Part shown: in pieces, positions 49,735 to 61,652 of the stretch
Layout of the letters: each line of letters opens with the position of its first letter
Position numbering within the stretch: position 1 is the first letter of the stretch
From: Bryum argenteum
Lineage: Eukaryota > Streptophyta > Bryopsida > Bryales > Bryaceae
Assembly: GCA_037043015.1 (NCBI GenBank)
Contig: CM073322.1
Span: 20,285,601-20,349,600, forward strand
DNA: 64,000 nt
Direction: 5' to 3'
Notes under the pieces: generated by a model
Told to the model about the DNA's origin: nothing
What the model saw: only the letters and a program-made list of their open reading frames with translations
Database searches by the model: none
Position numbers and translations under genes: made by a program

Positions 49735-49848
49735 CATGAAAATGGTGGTTACGGGATCGATAATGCAACGTTGACGACAAGATTCTCAAAAAGATGGTTA
49801 GAGCAAAGAAAAACAACAGCTAGAGTTGGAACCAAAGGCAAGCAGCTG
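49735..49848 (+). other. Orphan exon-like stretch
   Basis: 114 bp, a fully open 38-codon frame bounded by a splice-acceptor-like TTTTTTGGCAG and a donor GTAAGT. The peptide is basic (HENGGYGIDNATLTTRFSKR, ending GTKGKQL). Nothing similar lies nearby and I do not recognise the family. Confidence 0.3.
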
Positions 49849-50466
49849 GTAAGTTTGGATTTGCTTTCAGAGAAACGACTCATGCACGTGGATGAATATT
49901 GTTTATTGTAGATGAATATTGATTGCTTCGGGTGACGGTGTAGATGAAAATATGCAAATTAAAAAACTCCACATAAAGCTTCAAACCTCTACTTGAGGAA
50001 AGTTTGTCTTACCTACCTTTGAATGTTTGATCATTGGGACCGCGAACCCCATAAGATTATTCAATTTTTGAAAATGCCATCCCTTTTGAGAGTTTTGAAA
50101 ATAAAATTTGCTTTCAAAATCTCACCCTAATTAGAAAGCACAAGTTATTTTTCAATAGAGTTTATGAAGAGGTGTAATATAACTTTGAAGTTGCTATTTA
50201 ATATCTTTTGTACTCCACGCCCGCCAATTGTTTGACATATGAAAGGCCTCAAAACTACCAAATGCTTTTGAAATTGCATTTATCCAATGCAAGGTGAAAC
50301 TTTTGAGTTTGCTACTTTTTTGAGTATGTACTTGTGAGATCAAGTTTATAAATTTTACATAAATATTTACATTTAATACTTCTCCATATGATTTTATAGT
50401 ATTTAAAATCAAAAAATTTCAAAACCTACGAGTTAGGTAGTTAGGATTCTTCTTAATAGTACTTAA

Positions 50467-50830
50467 GGGGCACTTCACACTATGGCTGAAGGTCGAGAGG
50501 CCGTGGATTTCAGCCAATGAAATTGCAGGAAACCCTAATTTCGGCCTCTCGAGCCTTCACACTAGAACCCAAAGTCCACCGTCCGTCACTCTCCAAATGG
50601 CCTACGTGGCAGCACTTTTTGACCAAGGCGACGGCCTCTCGACATTTGTTTGGGTCCTGCATTTTGCAAGACCCAAACTATGGTCGAGAGTCCGTCAGAT
50701 TTTAATAATAAAAAATTCAATTACAATATTTTATTGGTTATTTTCAATAAATACCTTTGGACTCTCAACAAAGTTTGGACTCTCAATTCCACGGCCTCTC
50801 GACTTGGACGGCCATAGTGTGAAGTGCCCC
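50467..50830. mobile_element. PIF/Harbinger-type (Tourist-like) MITE
   Basis: 364 bp flanked by TAA (50464-50466 and 50831-50833). The inverted ends are perfect for 20 bp (GGGGCACTTCACACTATGGC) and, after a short indel, continue with TCGAGAGGCCGTGG on both arms. A 3-bp TWA duplication with G-rich termini is the Harbinger signature. No transposase inside. Confidence 0.85.
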
Positions 50831-50978
50831 TAAGTCTTGGAAAATCTAAAATTTTGGCCATGCATACAGTGCTTTAGTTCAATGTTTATTAATGTGCAAT
50901 TATTCATACTTAATGTCAATTTTGAGTTTTTTGTTCAATGAATTATCATTTATACCTCCTTGTATCTACTATTCCCAT

Positions 50979-50996
50979 GGGACGTTTAGAGGTTAA
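50979..50996 (+). repeat. Solo terminus of the TTAA family
   Basis: GGGACGTTTAGAGG followed by TTAA matches the right end of element A. No matching left end was found upstream. Confidence 0.4.
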
Positions 50997-52035
50997 ATGC
51001 TGCAAGCGCCATTTGTAAACATAATTGAAAATGTTATACCGGATGTATTGAAGGATCTCCTTCGTAAGTGTATTCTTCATTGAAAAATATTAGAGATAAA
51101 TGACGAAACTAGCATAAAATATTTTAATGTCATTAATGACCATATTTGATGATTTTTTTCCTAAAATTAGAAAATCAAAAATTAATATTTAAAACAACAT
51201 GAGCTTTGAGAATCGTAATTAAATTGTATGCTTCTAAGTTTTATAAAATATGTGCTCTACTATAAAGGTTGTACATATATCTTAAGGTGCTTTGTTGATT
51301 CACTGCATTTTGTATTTGTAGCATTTTGTATTTGTAGCATTTTGTATTTGTAGGGAGTAATATCAAAGTTCATGGCGTGAAGTATTTGGAGGTAGCGCAT
51401 GTGTTGTACAACACATTTGTTTAGTCAACAAAAAACTATACAAGCTTAAAACCACATATATAATAGGTGTTTCTGAATAAACGGTTAATTTTCTTTTGAC
51501 GTAAATCTATTCCAAGTACACTTGAAGTTCACACAATTTCATATTAATTTGCTCTTCGAATTAGATTTTCATATTAGTCTATATGGAATGTTAGGAAACG
51601 TAATACGTATAAAAGGTTTCTACCATCTATTTTTAAAATGAAAAATAAAAATATTTAAGATCCTTTTAGTATAATCTATTTAAGTACTTTAAGTTACAAT
51701 TAAATTATCGGTTTAATTACTAAGCTCAATAGTCAAGAACTCTCCCAACTTAACCTTAATTAACTTAGTGTCAACTTAAGAGTATCTTCAAAGATTAACT
51801 AATGGAAAAACATGTAATTAATGTGTCTTTGAATGGATTGGCCCAGTATTTTTGGGTTGTTTACAAACAAACCCGACTAGGATCGTGTGTATATAAATGT
51901 TTTTATAAACTCTTAGTTCAAAAAATAAATGTTTTTACAAACTCTTAGTCCCAAAAATACAAATCTATTTGTACACAGTAGGGATTGCCAAAATATGTGA
52001 ATGTATTGAGCAATGTATTTAATAAAATTTTATTC
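50997..52035. repeat. AT-rich spacer with short tandem repeats
   Basis: Contains three tandem copies of GCATTTTGTATTTGTA (51306-51353) and a two-copy duplication of AAATGTTTTTATAAACTCTTAG (about 51894-51952). No gene. Confidence 0.6.
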
Positions 52036-55000
52036 ATGGTGTCAAAGTGTAGGTTGGATATGGATCGAGGAGAATATATGAGCAATAAGGAGAATGTTCC
52101 TCCGTCCATCAATTACGTTACACCAACCCGAGAGCAAAGTCACGGACGTCACGGACAATTATCATTGGGGAGACGAATTTTAGCATCTACATCAGGCCAT
52201 AATCGACGCAATAGTTCTCCTTTGAATTTGGCAGAGAGATTTTGTAAGAGTAAGGAACGGGTTGGTGTGCATCTAAAAGATAGAAATGGAACAGTCATAG
52301 GAAGAGGAATTCTAGAGACAAAATTTCAAGTAGGCGACAGTGTTGGAGGTCTTATTTTGTTTCCACATCAATGCGCTGTCCGTATTTTAGAAGTTCATGC
52401 AACAAGACTTGCGGATATAAATGAAGATGGCGAATCCATGGTAGATTGCATTGGGCAGATTGTTCGATGGTCGAAGGATTCAATCAAAGCGATTGAATAT
52501 TACAATGGTAATAGTTCGAGTTTAAATGATGTATCCCGCCGTTTTGATTTTTCTGAAGAAGGGCCCTCTGGATCGAGCAACAATATAGATCAGAATTCAA
52601 ATTTCAGAAGTGAGGACCACGACAGAGGATGCAACGATTCACCACATGAACAAAGTCCGTCAATGATACACCACATACGCAGTGTATCTGGAATTGATGG
52701 ATTGCCACAAAGCTCTCAGAAGCGAAAGTATGTGATGGTTCAACGTCGAACGCAAGAAGGAAGACCAAGAAAAATTGGGATAGCACGGTCTGAGAAAGTA
52801 ACACTCAGAAATGTGCAGATTGACTTGCGATCAAGAAATTGCTCAAAAGGATGCTTGGAGAAGTTGGAAGCAAGTGTTGTGTTGATGAAGCGATTCAAAG
52901 CATGGGGATCAGAGAAGTATGAGGAGAGGGCATCTTGGATTCTTGAGAGCCTTACAGATGTTTACAACGCTGAAACGAATAAGTTTGAGACAAAACTTTG
53001 TGGGCAAGACATATGCAATGGTTGCTATGCAATCGCGCTTGGATATTCAAGAAGGCGGATTGAAGAACTCAAAATCGGACATCAAAAGCGGGGGATTGTT
53101 TGAAGTACATGATATCCAATGCAATGGCGTAATATCGGCAAGATCTGGAAATATCATCCATGTATCACGTACATCACCCGGGGTACAATCAATGAGGACA
53201 ATGTTTGAGAGATTTGTAAGAGAAGCCGGATGCACTCAACCTCATAGACAATGTCGGAGAAGGAGTGATAATGAAATGGTGCCACTCGTACTACTGCCCG
53301 TAAATACTACGAAAGGATGTTTTTCTAGCAGTGTCAACAAACGTGGAGAAATTGACACTTGAAAAATCACCTGGGGAGTGTTCATTTTATCGTATGTGGC
53401 GCGAAGAGTATACTTACGTACAGATACCACCAAACTCTCGATTTTCCAAATGCCGTTTGTTGGGAATATCGAACATGCTTGAGTCAAGTACCACAAATCC
53501 AACACAAAAGCGTTTGATTGAGGAAAATTTGCTACTACATCAAGCATTCTGATTGAAGAGAGGAAGGATTACTGGGAGGCTAAAGATAATGCGAAATTGT
53601 TTCCAAACCAATCTCTTTGCTTGATCGTTGATGGGATGGACCAAAATACTACAATGGTACCAAAGCTACGGCAATCAGTGAAGGGAATGGAAGGACGCTA
53701 TGTGAAGACACATTTGTGTGGTGTACTCGTACATGGAGAAGGATTGTATTCTGATGTTTGGATTGACTCCCATCATAAGCATGATAGCAATCAGGTGATT
53801 ACATCGATAATGTATGCTATTGCCGATGTGAAAGCTCGATGTGGTGGCATTCTTCCTCCAACCTTACGCATCCAAGCAGACAATTGTGGCAGAGAAAACA
53901 AGAACCAATACATGTTTGGTATGTGTGCTGCACTTGTGGGTTTGGGCTATTTTGCAGAGATACATTTAGCTTTTCTTCTTGTTGGGCACACGCATGAGGA
54001 CATAGATCAAAGATTTAGTGTTATATCTGGAGTACTAAAGCGCCAAGACATCGATTCAATGCAACAACTGTTAGACTTGGTGAAAGGAGGCACATCTCTG
54101 ACGGAGTCGTTCAAAAGTTCTCGTCACTTGGAATACATCTGGGATTGGAAGAAATTCATCACTCCATACATGTATACAGGTCCGGACGCATTTACGGGGA
54201 TTTCCAAACCCATCACTTTAGGTTTTATTTGAAAAACAATAAACCATTTGTTCAGAGCAAGGACTATGCTCGAGATTCATCTTGGGAGCCTGCAAACGGC
54301 TATCAATGCCTAAATGAAGTGCCGGGAGGAGGTTCAAAACCGGAGTTCGCCAAAGTGGAAGAAGCAACTGAACAAGAAATGAGAGCTTTGGAGGAATTTA
54401 TCAAATGGAAAGAACGATGCGTCTTGAAGTTCATGCATGTTGAGCGTAATCTAGAAGCCATTGACAATACAAAGTGGTTGTTACAATATCTCGACGAATT
54501 TCCCAAGAAGAGCAACTCAGAAGTGTGGGAACAATCGAACTTTTGGCCTGAACGTATGGAGTCGCAAAACCATGTTGAGAGGGAGGAGAATATGGATGGA
54601 CCTAGAGGACTTCAAGTAGGCGAAGGCACTTTGGACGCACCAACAATCTTAAATCATCTTCCAAAAGTACAAGAGAGAGGATATTTTGGGCCGAGACGTG
54701 ACAAACCACGAAAGAAAAGTTACAAATCCACAAGGAAGCAAGGAACTCCTTATACGGCACATGTTACATCTTTGGAGGAATCTACATTGGGCCCTTATCC
54801 AGAATTTGATCCATTTAACGATGTTAAAGTTGGACATTTTGTTGCTATGAATAGCAGTATCGATGATATGAGGTTAGGCATACCTTTTTTTCTAGGAAAA
54901 GTCAAGGCTACAAGAAATGTTTCTGCAAGATCAAGAAGCATGAAGGTAATATGGTATTGGCCAAAACCAACAATTCTGCAAGATGATCCGGGCATGTGGA

Positions 55001-55272
55001 CTCATAGATATGAAAAATGCCTAAAACGAAAATGAATTCCTTCTTATGAGCCGTCAAATTGGGTGGACTTAGATACAACAATTACCTCATGGGCACCATC
55101 TTCAAAATTCGAGACTTGTATGGTTGAAAAAACTAGTGTGGAGAAAGAGATATCTATTCCAAAAGCAATGACTTTTCATCTCTTGGAGCACATGGCAAAT
55201 CAATCTCATACAACTAATGACGAGCAAGTGGACAACAGTGGAGATGCAACAGAAGAAGATGACTTAGAGTAG
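52036..55272 (+). pseudogene. DUF7869-type protein, broken copy
   Basis: One ancestral frame is now split by about four single-base frameshifts (near 53070, 53345, 53525 and 54205) and one in-frame TGA (55033-55035). In order: an N-terminal region with a basic, Ser-rich low-complexity part; a Cys segment CGQDICNGCYAIALGYSRRR; CSFYRMWREEYTYV and RFSKC; then the recognisable core LIVDGMDQNTT, LCGVLVHGEGLYSD, RIQADNCGRENKNQYMFG and LLVGHTHEDIDQRFSVISG. A C-terminal region of about 300 codons ends acidic (DATEEDDLE). The core matches what I remember of DUF7869 proteins, usually linked to mobile DNA. No introns are apparent. No terminal repeats of the host element were found. Confidence 0.7.
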
Positions 55273-55302
55273 TTGCAAATAGGTATAGAAGCGTTAGCAT
55301 TA

Positions 55303-55304
<2 letters not shown>

Positions 55305-55375
<71 letters not shown>
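55305..55375. repeat. (AT)35 microsatellite
   Basis: 71 bp of perfect AT dinucleotide repeat just downstream of the broken DUF7869 gene. Confidence 0.97.
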
Positions 55376-55377
<2 letters not shown>

Positions 55378-56225
55378 TTAATTTTTTCCCTAGTCTTATT
55401 AGATATTGAAATTCCATTGTGTATTCAAAGCATATATATGAAAATATATAATACATACTATTTTATCATATCTTCTTAATCTAAACATGTATAAAACCAT
55501 GAGATGTACCTAATGTTGGAATTTTGACATTTATTCCGGGTTGCATTGGTAAAAAGTGCAATTTTTGCAGATTTGTTTTTTGGAATCTCTAAAACACCTA
55601 AAGTCATGAGCGAGGGAGCAAGTGCGGTTTTCAAAGGCCATGAGCGGTTTTCCTCAATATTGTGTTACTTCTAAATTTTTTATTCATTTTTCTAAAGTGC
55701 TTAAAAAATATTACAAAAATATGGAAACTTCTTCATCTCTGAACACTAGAATAGAATACGTTTTTGTAATTTTCCACTCCATATGGGCCAATCACATAGC
55801 CTGTAGCCCCCTAAAAGCCGAACTTTATCCAAAAAGTATAAAAGTAAGGTAGTGAAAAAGTTAACGGCCGAGCGCAGGGTTGTTTTGTGCCACAAACTTG
55901 ACACAACGTCGAACACAACATGTCAGACAGACAACAAACTCTTTGTTTGAGAATATATTATATTCCTAAAATATACTTAGAATATTCTAGAAGATGCCCA
56001 CATATTCTTGGATATTCGAGCATATTTCATCCAAACTGTCTAACGTACCAGACACTTTACGAACACGACGAACACGACAACACGACAGACATTGCTGAAA
56101 ATGTGTCGAAGAAGACACAACCTTGGCCCGCTCCTCTCCTGCGAGTTTGCAATGCGCCCCTGCACTCGAGCGATCCTCGCGCTGGCTTCCCCCATACTCA
56201 TTATCGAACTTTGATTGGTGAGGAT

Positions 56226-56285
56226 TGTGTGTTTGCAATCCCAACTTCTGTTTGCAATCCCAACTTCTGTTTGCAATCCCAACTT
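56226..56285. repeat. 19-bp tandem triplicate
   Basis: Three copies of TTTGCAATCCCAACTTCTG (third one diverging at its end). Confidence 0.9.
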
Positions 56286-56374
56286 CGGAGGTTATCACGG
56301 TGCGCAATTTCTGACTGTAGCGTGGACGATAGATTTTATTTTTTTTATTTTTTATTTTTATTTTTTTTCTTGCT

Positions 56375-56578
56375 TCAAGAAGCAATCAAGGTGGGACGAC
56401 CGCACATTTTTCTATTGTTACGCTGACATCCGCGACTACAAGAAGAGCTGTAATACCACGAAGCTGCTCCATTTCCTTTAGAAAAACGTTGGATCATGCC
56501 ATTTTTGCGCAATACACCATGATGTTGATACATTCCTCCCTTCACTTGGTAGACAACGTGATCCCGAGGCTGCAACTG
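56375..56578 (-). pseudogene. LRAT/NC-domain protein fragment
   Basis: Minus-strand frame LQPRDHVVYQVKGGMYQHHG, then VLRKNGMIQRFSKGNG and YYSSS. It resembles the start of the LRAT-like (NC) domain of plants (PGDHIYxxRxxYxYxHHGIYxGxxxVIHF), including the catalytic-type His pair; the Cys box is not seen. It is cut off after about 65 codons next to a T-rich tract, so it is a fragment or a single exon. Confidence 0.45.
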
Positions 56579-56922
56579 GGAAGGTTTGAGCCTTAGTTAT
56601 TTTTCTTCGGCCACAGTCGATACGATCGAAGCAGATGATCAATTATTTACCAGCAGGCTGTGCAGAAGCGGTCTTCGATCGAGTATGTTGGGGATAGATG
56701 GAGGTGATGGGCACAGGAGCATTGCGAGACATCAAGTAAACTTGCAAGGTGTTTTTCTAGATCAGCTTCAACATGGTTTGATTGTCGACGCAACTGCCGC
56801 TCCCTCCAGTGCCTTTGATTTGTGAAGAAGCTCATGAGAGATCGTAAAATTGTTGCTTCGTAAGATTGGTTGTTGTGTCTGATTTAACCAGCTGCTGATT
56901 TAGAAAGGATGCAATGTTTCGC
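56579..56922. other. Spacer, possible further part of the LRAT-like gene
   Basis: Moderate GC, two overlapping 60-80-codon frames, no family recognised. Confidence 0.3.
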
Positions 56923-57500
56923 TTAACCCTTGAACGCCCAAGAGAGCCCGAGAGGCTCTTTTCCAACGGATCCTGCTCTGTAGCTCTTGTTAGAGATAGG
57001 TTGCTCGTAGTTTAGAAGAGCAACTAATAGTTATAAGAGTATGTTCTAGTAAGGAATAGAAGCGATGTGTTAGTCCTTTAGAGTGTGTGAAGAGGGCTGG
57101 TCCTAAGAGCCTTAGAGAGAGAAGAGAGGACTTGGCCTCTCGGTTATCCCATATTGATTGTAGCACCATGTGCCTACCTATGGATATATAAGCAAGGGCT
57201 TGGAATGAGTATGTATCTCATTCAAGCAGCTCTCACTGTAATGAACTTTTCACTTATATTTTGATGTCAAACTGGTCACCTCCTTGTGATGTGTTCAAAA
57301 AGTGAAATTTTACAGTTTAAATCACAATTTGTATGAGTGATTTTGTGCTTTGAAAGGATTGTGGTAGGTAGGTTGGGGTTGTACATAACCTTGTAGGAGG
57401 TTGCAAGCTCATTATTGATTGGTTCACTCATCATGCCCAAGTCCAAAAGATGCTGTGATTCAATTTTGGGCTACCCATTTCAGACCCCATGGGCGTTTAA

Positions 57501-58042
57501 CCCCTAAGAGCCCAATCAACCATTTTATGATCGATCCCAAATTTTGAGGAGCTGTACCTGAATAAAAAAATATTTTTTTTGGATTTTTTTTTAACATTCC
57601 AGAAGTTTGGTAAGTTTGCAACAACATCCAATTTATAGAACCCTGTTTGGATTCATAGATTGTTCAGAAGAAGCCTTCAAACACAAACAGGGCAAAGTTT
57701 TCTTAGTGTAAGAAAACTTACTATTTTGGGAAACTAATGAGGTTCCTCATAGGTTACTTGTGGCCTTTCTCCATTTTATCATATAATATGTGATTTTAGC
57801 CAATCATAGCAATGTTCATTTACTAATAATAGAAATTACATTTTATATTGATTTTCAAAGTTTTACTCTCTTTAATTAATTATGAAACAAATCTTAGTTA
57901 CTTTAGGAAATTTAACCGTATAGATCTAATTTAGGGTTTAAGGTCTTCATACTATTTTTGGAGAGCTACTTCACAGGGGTTACCGAATCCATATTTTATA
58001 ACACATCCAAGTTTTTCTTCAAACCTCTCGGGCCTTTAGGGG
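57501..58042 (+). mobile_element. TTAA-flanked element E1, nested
   Basis: 542 bp between TTAA at 57497-57500 and TTAA at 58043-58046. Left end CCCCTAAGAGCCC, right end GGGCCTTTAGGGG (11 of 13 inverted matches). Inserted in the TTAA of E0's right terminal repeat. Confidence 0.85.
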
Positions 58043-58046
58043 TTAA

Positions 58047-58974
58047 CCCCTAAAAATCCAGGGGTTTCCTCAACCTCCAGAACCAGAAACTGCCCTTTTT
58101 CACCTTCGTTGGGAAATGGGGAAATGGAGAAACTTTTTTTCTGGTTTTAGACTTTGAACCGTAAGATCTTGTACCTAACTTGTATACAAAGGACTGGTCA
58201 AAATTTCAACTGTTGAATGTTTGTCATTTGTGAGATCATAACAATCAAAGTTTGACCAACACTTTTTTTTGCCGCTGCGTGAGAGGCATTGTCTAAATGG
58301 TGCCAAGGGCAACTTGATGATTGTTATTCCAAATATTTTTCCCTCATTTTTTTTCATGTAGGTAATCAAGTTGGGTATGCTCATGCAAAATTTTAGAGAC
58401 CAATTCCACTTTTTGACCTTAATGTAAAATATTTTATGAAAGAAGGTCTAAAAACAACCATATAGTAAAACAAGCACCACGTATGATATATTTAGTTTGA
58501 GAAAAATCTTGACGGTGAGAAGGTGCATTTATGACAATGTGAATTTTGAAAAAAAAAAATCTTGGAAAAAATCCAAAATCTCGAATTTTGGCAATTTTTG
58601 AAAGAAAAAATTGTAAAATTACTAGAAATTGTGAAGATTGTTTTTGAAAGTTTTGGAGGCTGCCCTTGTAAAATTGGTAAACTTTTTGACTTCGGATACT
58701 TTGGAATTTGAATAGTAATTTGGTAATGAACATATTTCTAAAAAATTAAAAATTAAAAAAAAAAAATTTTAAACTGCCCGTTTAGGACATGAAACCTAAA
58801 ATTTCTAGGTGAAGGTTATAAAATTAAAATTTGACTTTGAAAATTTTACCACATACACATTACTGTATGGGGAGCACCCAATAAAAATCTTAGGCAAAAA
58901 TATCAATTTAAATGCTTAAAATGAGCTGCCCGAAATCTCAGAAAACCGAATCGGTTTTCCTGGATTTTTAGGGG
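58047..58974 (+). mobile_element. TTAA-flanked element E2, nested next to E1
   Basis: 928 bp between TTAA at 58043-58046, shared with E1, and TTAA at 58975-58978. The terminal repeats are perfect for 16 bp (CCCCTAAAAATCCAGG). Non-coding. Confidence 0.87.
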
Positions 58975-58985
58975 TTAAGGGTTAA

Positions 58986-59797
58986 TGTATTAGGGTTTTT
59001 TTAGATTCTTGGAATTTACATATGTAGGTTGATGTAAATTTCCCGGAAGGTGGTGAGTATAGCAAAGGGAAAAGAAAAGATGGCGAAGCAGAATTAAATT
59101 TGGTTTCGGTGTATATTGTTTATTGAAGTATGTCCAATTCAAATGATTTTATTGTAGAAGAGTGGTGAGCAAGTCACGGAATAACTTGAAAGAAGGTGAT
59201 TGAGTAACGAGATCACATTTCTTTACATTTGTATTTTGGTTCAATAAAATATAAATTTACATATTCACCTCTTTTTATTGGTGCGTCCAAAGACTTTGTA
59301 GTCAGATATTTTAGCATATATTTGCATACGGTAGAGCGCTCTGAATAAGCAACATCAAAAATGGAGCTTTTGGTTTCTAGCATGTACTCAAAGTGAACAA
59401 TGTAGGGTGTTATTTTAAAACTACCTATAAGTTCATGATGAAAAAATGGCACATTGTGAAAGAGTTCAAAATTGATGATTCCACTTGGTCTATCCTTTCC
59501 ATATGCACAAAAAATACTCACACTCTAAACTTCACTACACATTTCCCAATTTGAGATGTGGTTTGCAATCGACTAGAGGTTGTTCCACTTTACTTGATCA
59601 AAATAGGATCATACAAAAATTTGAGCATTTTACTAAGGCGAAATCAAGCTAGCTTCTCTAAGAACATATTTGCAAATTCGCCTCTTCTTTGTGTGTTCGG
59701 AGGACACGGGTCTTGCGTACTAGTATCTATATTATTGAAAAATATTGATTCACATATTCGAAGTTTCCAACTACAGTGTAGTCCTTAAAGGCATGGT
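58986..59797. other. AT-rich spacer
   Basis: No gene recognised upstream of the dioxygenase 3' end. Confidence 0.4.
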
Positions 59798-60967
59798 TCA
59801 AAAATTGTCTACATTAGTTTGTGGAGAGAAATTCTGATGGTGTTGGAAGTGGGGGAGGTAGCTAGGATGTGACCAGCCGCGCTCCTTGAGGCTCTTTCCA
59901 GCCTTCGCGAACTCCGCCCACGTGAAGGGTCGATACAGCGCCGCCCCGAGCTCCGGCGCCGCTTGCATCAAGGAATTCGAAACCCCCGGCGTCAGAAAGT
60001 ACGCTACAGACAAGCGCGCTGCTGTCGTGGATGTCATTGCCCGATGCTGGATGCTCCTGTACTGCCCATTGCTCAACACCTGCTCACACACCATCGCTTA
60101 CTCGCTCGATCAGTGACCGCTCAAAGCATTCAATGTGCCCATATTCATGGAGTGATTGTGTTATACCTGCATCATGTCACCCACGTTGATGCAGAACGCA
60201 TCGGTTCGAGGCTGAATTGCCACCCACTGCCCGTCTTTCAGCACTTCTAATCCCCTCACATCTTGTTGATGCAGAATCGTCAGAATATGACCGTCGACAT
60301 GCGGCGCCAGCCCCAGCACATTCTCGCTACTTTTATGATAGTAATTCGCACGCATCACTCCTAGGGATTCTTCCTTGTGCGTCTGGTAGTGTCTTGCATC
60401 TACTCCTAAACCTTGAATCATGATGTCTAGTATCTCGATTGCAAGAGCTCGAAACACCACCTTCGCCTCCTCGTACATCGAGCTGCTTTTGCACACTTTA
60501 TCAGGGTGCCATATGCAAGCAGAATAGGGTTAATAGGGTTTAGCGCTTACATGAGCTCTTCGCTGGAGTCGGGGAACAACTGATTGGCGAAATTGAGGAG
60601 TTGTTCATGGTCCCAGGTATTCACTTGAAAAACCTCCAGCGGGCCATGATTAGGTCGGAAGTCGTAACCGCATAGACCACCCGCGCGTGTCCTGGATACT
60701 GCGTCTTTCTGTTCTGGAGGAAGAGCGAACAAGTCCAAGAATTGCTGGCGCATCTTCTGGACGAACTCCATCGACACTCCATGGTTGACAACCTGAACAT
60801 GGAGGTCTTAGTAGTTGGGGGAATTTGTAAGTGCAGCCGAGATGAGTGATACGAACCTGGAGAAAACCCCAGTCGCGGCAAGCAGCGGCAACGCGCTCGC
60901 GCGCGCCAGCGTCACCCGATCGAAGCTCCGCCATATCCAAAGTGGGCACCTCATCAGCCATTGCCAT
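59798..60967 (-). CDS. 2-oxoglutarate/Fe(II)-dependent dioxygenase (DOXC type)
   Basis: A soluble plant oxygenase of the gibberellin-oxidase/flavonoid-enzyme class; substrate not predictable from sequence. Four exons on the minus strand: 60967-60857, 60792-60551, 60485-60167, 60079-59798, with GT-AG introns of 64, 65 and 87 bp, about 317 residues. The N-terminal half has VPTLDMAEL and the ACRDWGFLQVVNHGV motif that typifies the DIOX_N region. The catalytic jelly roll has HVDGHILTILHQ (iron His and Asp), GLEVLKDGQWVAIQP, CINVGDMMQVLSNGQYRS, IQHRA (second iron His) and ARLSVAYFLTP (RxS that binds 2-oxoglutarate). The acceptor of exon 3 was chosen after GCAAAAG because the nearer AAAG would break the frame. 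All catalytic residues are present, so it should be active. Confidence 0.85.
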
Positions 60968-61012
60968 AGCTTGGCGGGGCAGCACTCCAACAATCCTATG
61001 GCCACAATTCAC

Positions 61013-61652
61013 CTCACGTTTTCACGCAACAATCTAGCGTGGGGCGATTACCATTTGCGCGATGGAACTACTATGTATTCGTTTTCTAATGAGATCTGCT
61101 TCAGATCGAATGTATCCAGAATCAAAAAGTCTTCCTGTGAAGCACGTTCCTGAGAAGTCTTCCTGATAAGCAACAAGGACAGTCGAGGAAGTGATTAGTG
61201 AGCGGCATACGAGTCAGTCCAACGGCGATGCTTCCTTTCTTGATCAGCCCAACACGTATTAGACTTGATTCATCACATCTTCTGCAAGTTTGCGTTTCAT
61301 CGATGCATCTACAGCGACCTCAACACATGGGTCAATGCCCATGTGAGGGAGCAGCACTGAGGGCCAGCTCTGAAACCGTAAGACGGGTGAAACCTTCAAA
61401 AAAATAATTTAATGTGCCGAATGCACTCTCAAGACATACCACATGGCACTTTGCCTGAATAATATCTACATTGTGAGTTATGATCACAAATATGCATGTA
61501 CTCTCATAGATTCATTTTTTGAGGTGGCTCCCGGAGCAATTTCATATGAGTATAGAACACATAGAAACTTGTGTTTTTCTATAGAATTTTTGTGGTTTCT
61601 CTTCCCTTCCTTCTTGTAGAGCATACTGTGGAGAATAGGAATTGCAATTGGT
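61013..61652. other. Spacer upstream of the dioxygenase
   Basis: No gene recognised. Confidence 0.35.

Larger units (their letters stand above)
56927..58981 (+). mobile_element. TTAA-flanked element E0, host of two nested insertions
   Basis: Outer element between TTAA at 56923-56926 and TTAA at 58982-58985. Left end CCCTTGAACGCCC. The right end is split: GGGCG, T, then TTAA (57497-57500), and after the nested elements GGG (58979-58981). Leaving out the insertions, the right end reads GGGCGTTTAAGGG, the inverted counterpart of the left end with one mismatch. Native length about 577 bp. No coding capacity. Confidence 0.82.

Noticed and set aside
53060..54232. Frame changes in the DUF7869 gene as introns or programmed frameshifting
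   Set aside because: The protein alignment continues across each break with a one-base offset, leaving no room for introns, and no slippery-site pattern is shared.
55214..55479. IYIYIY-type open frames
   Set aside because: Translation of the AT microsatellite.
58030..58060. CCCCTAAA/TTTAGGGG motifs as interstitial telomere repeats
   Set aside because: They occur once per element end, in inverted orientation and next to TTAA; there is no tandem TTTAGGG run.
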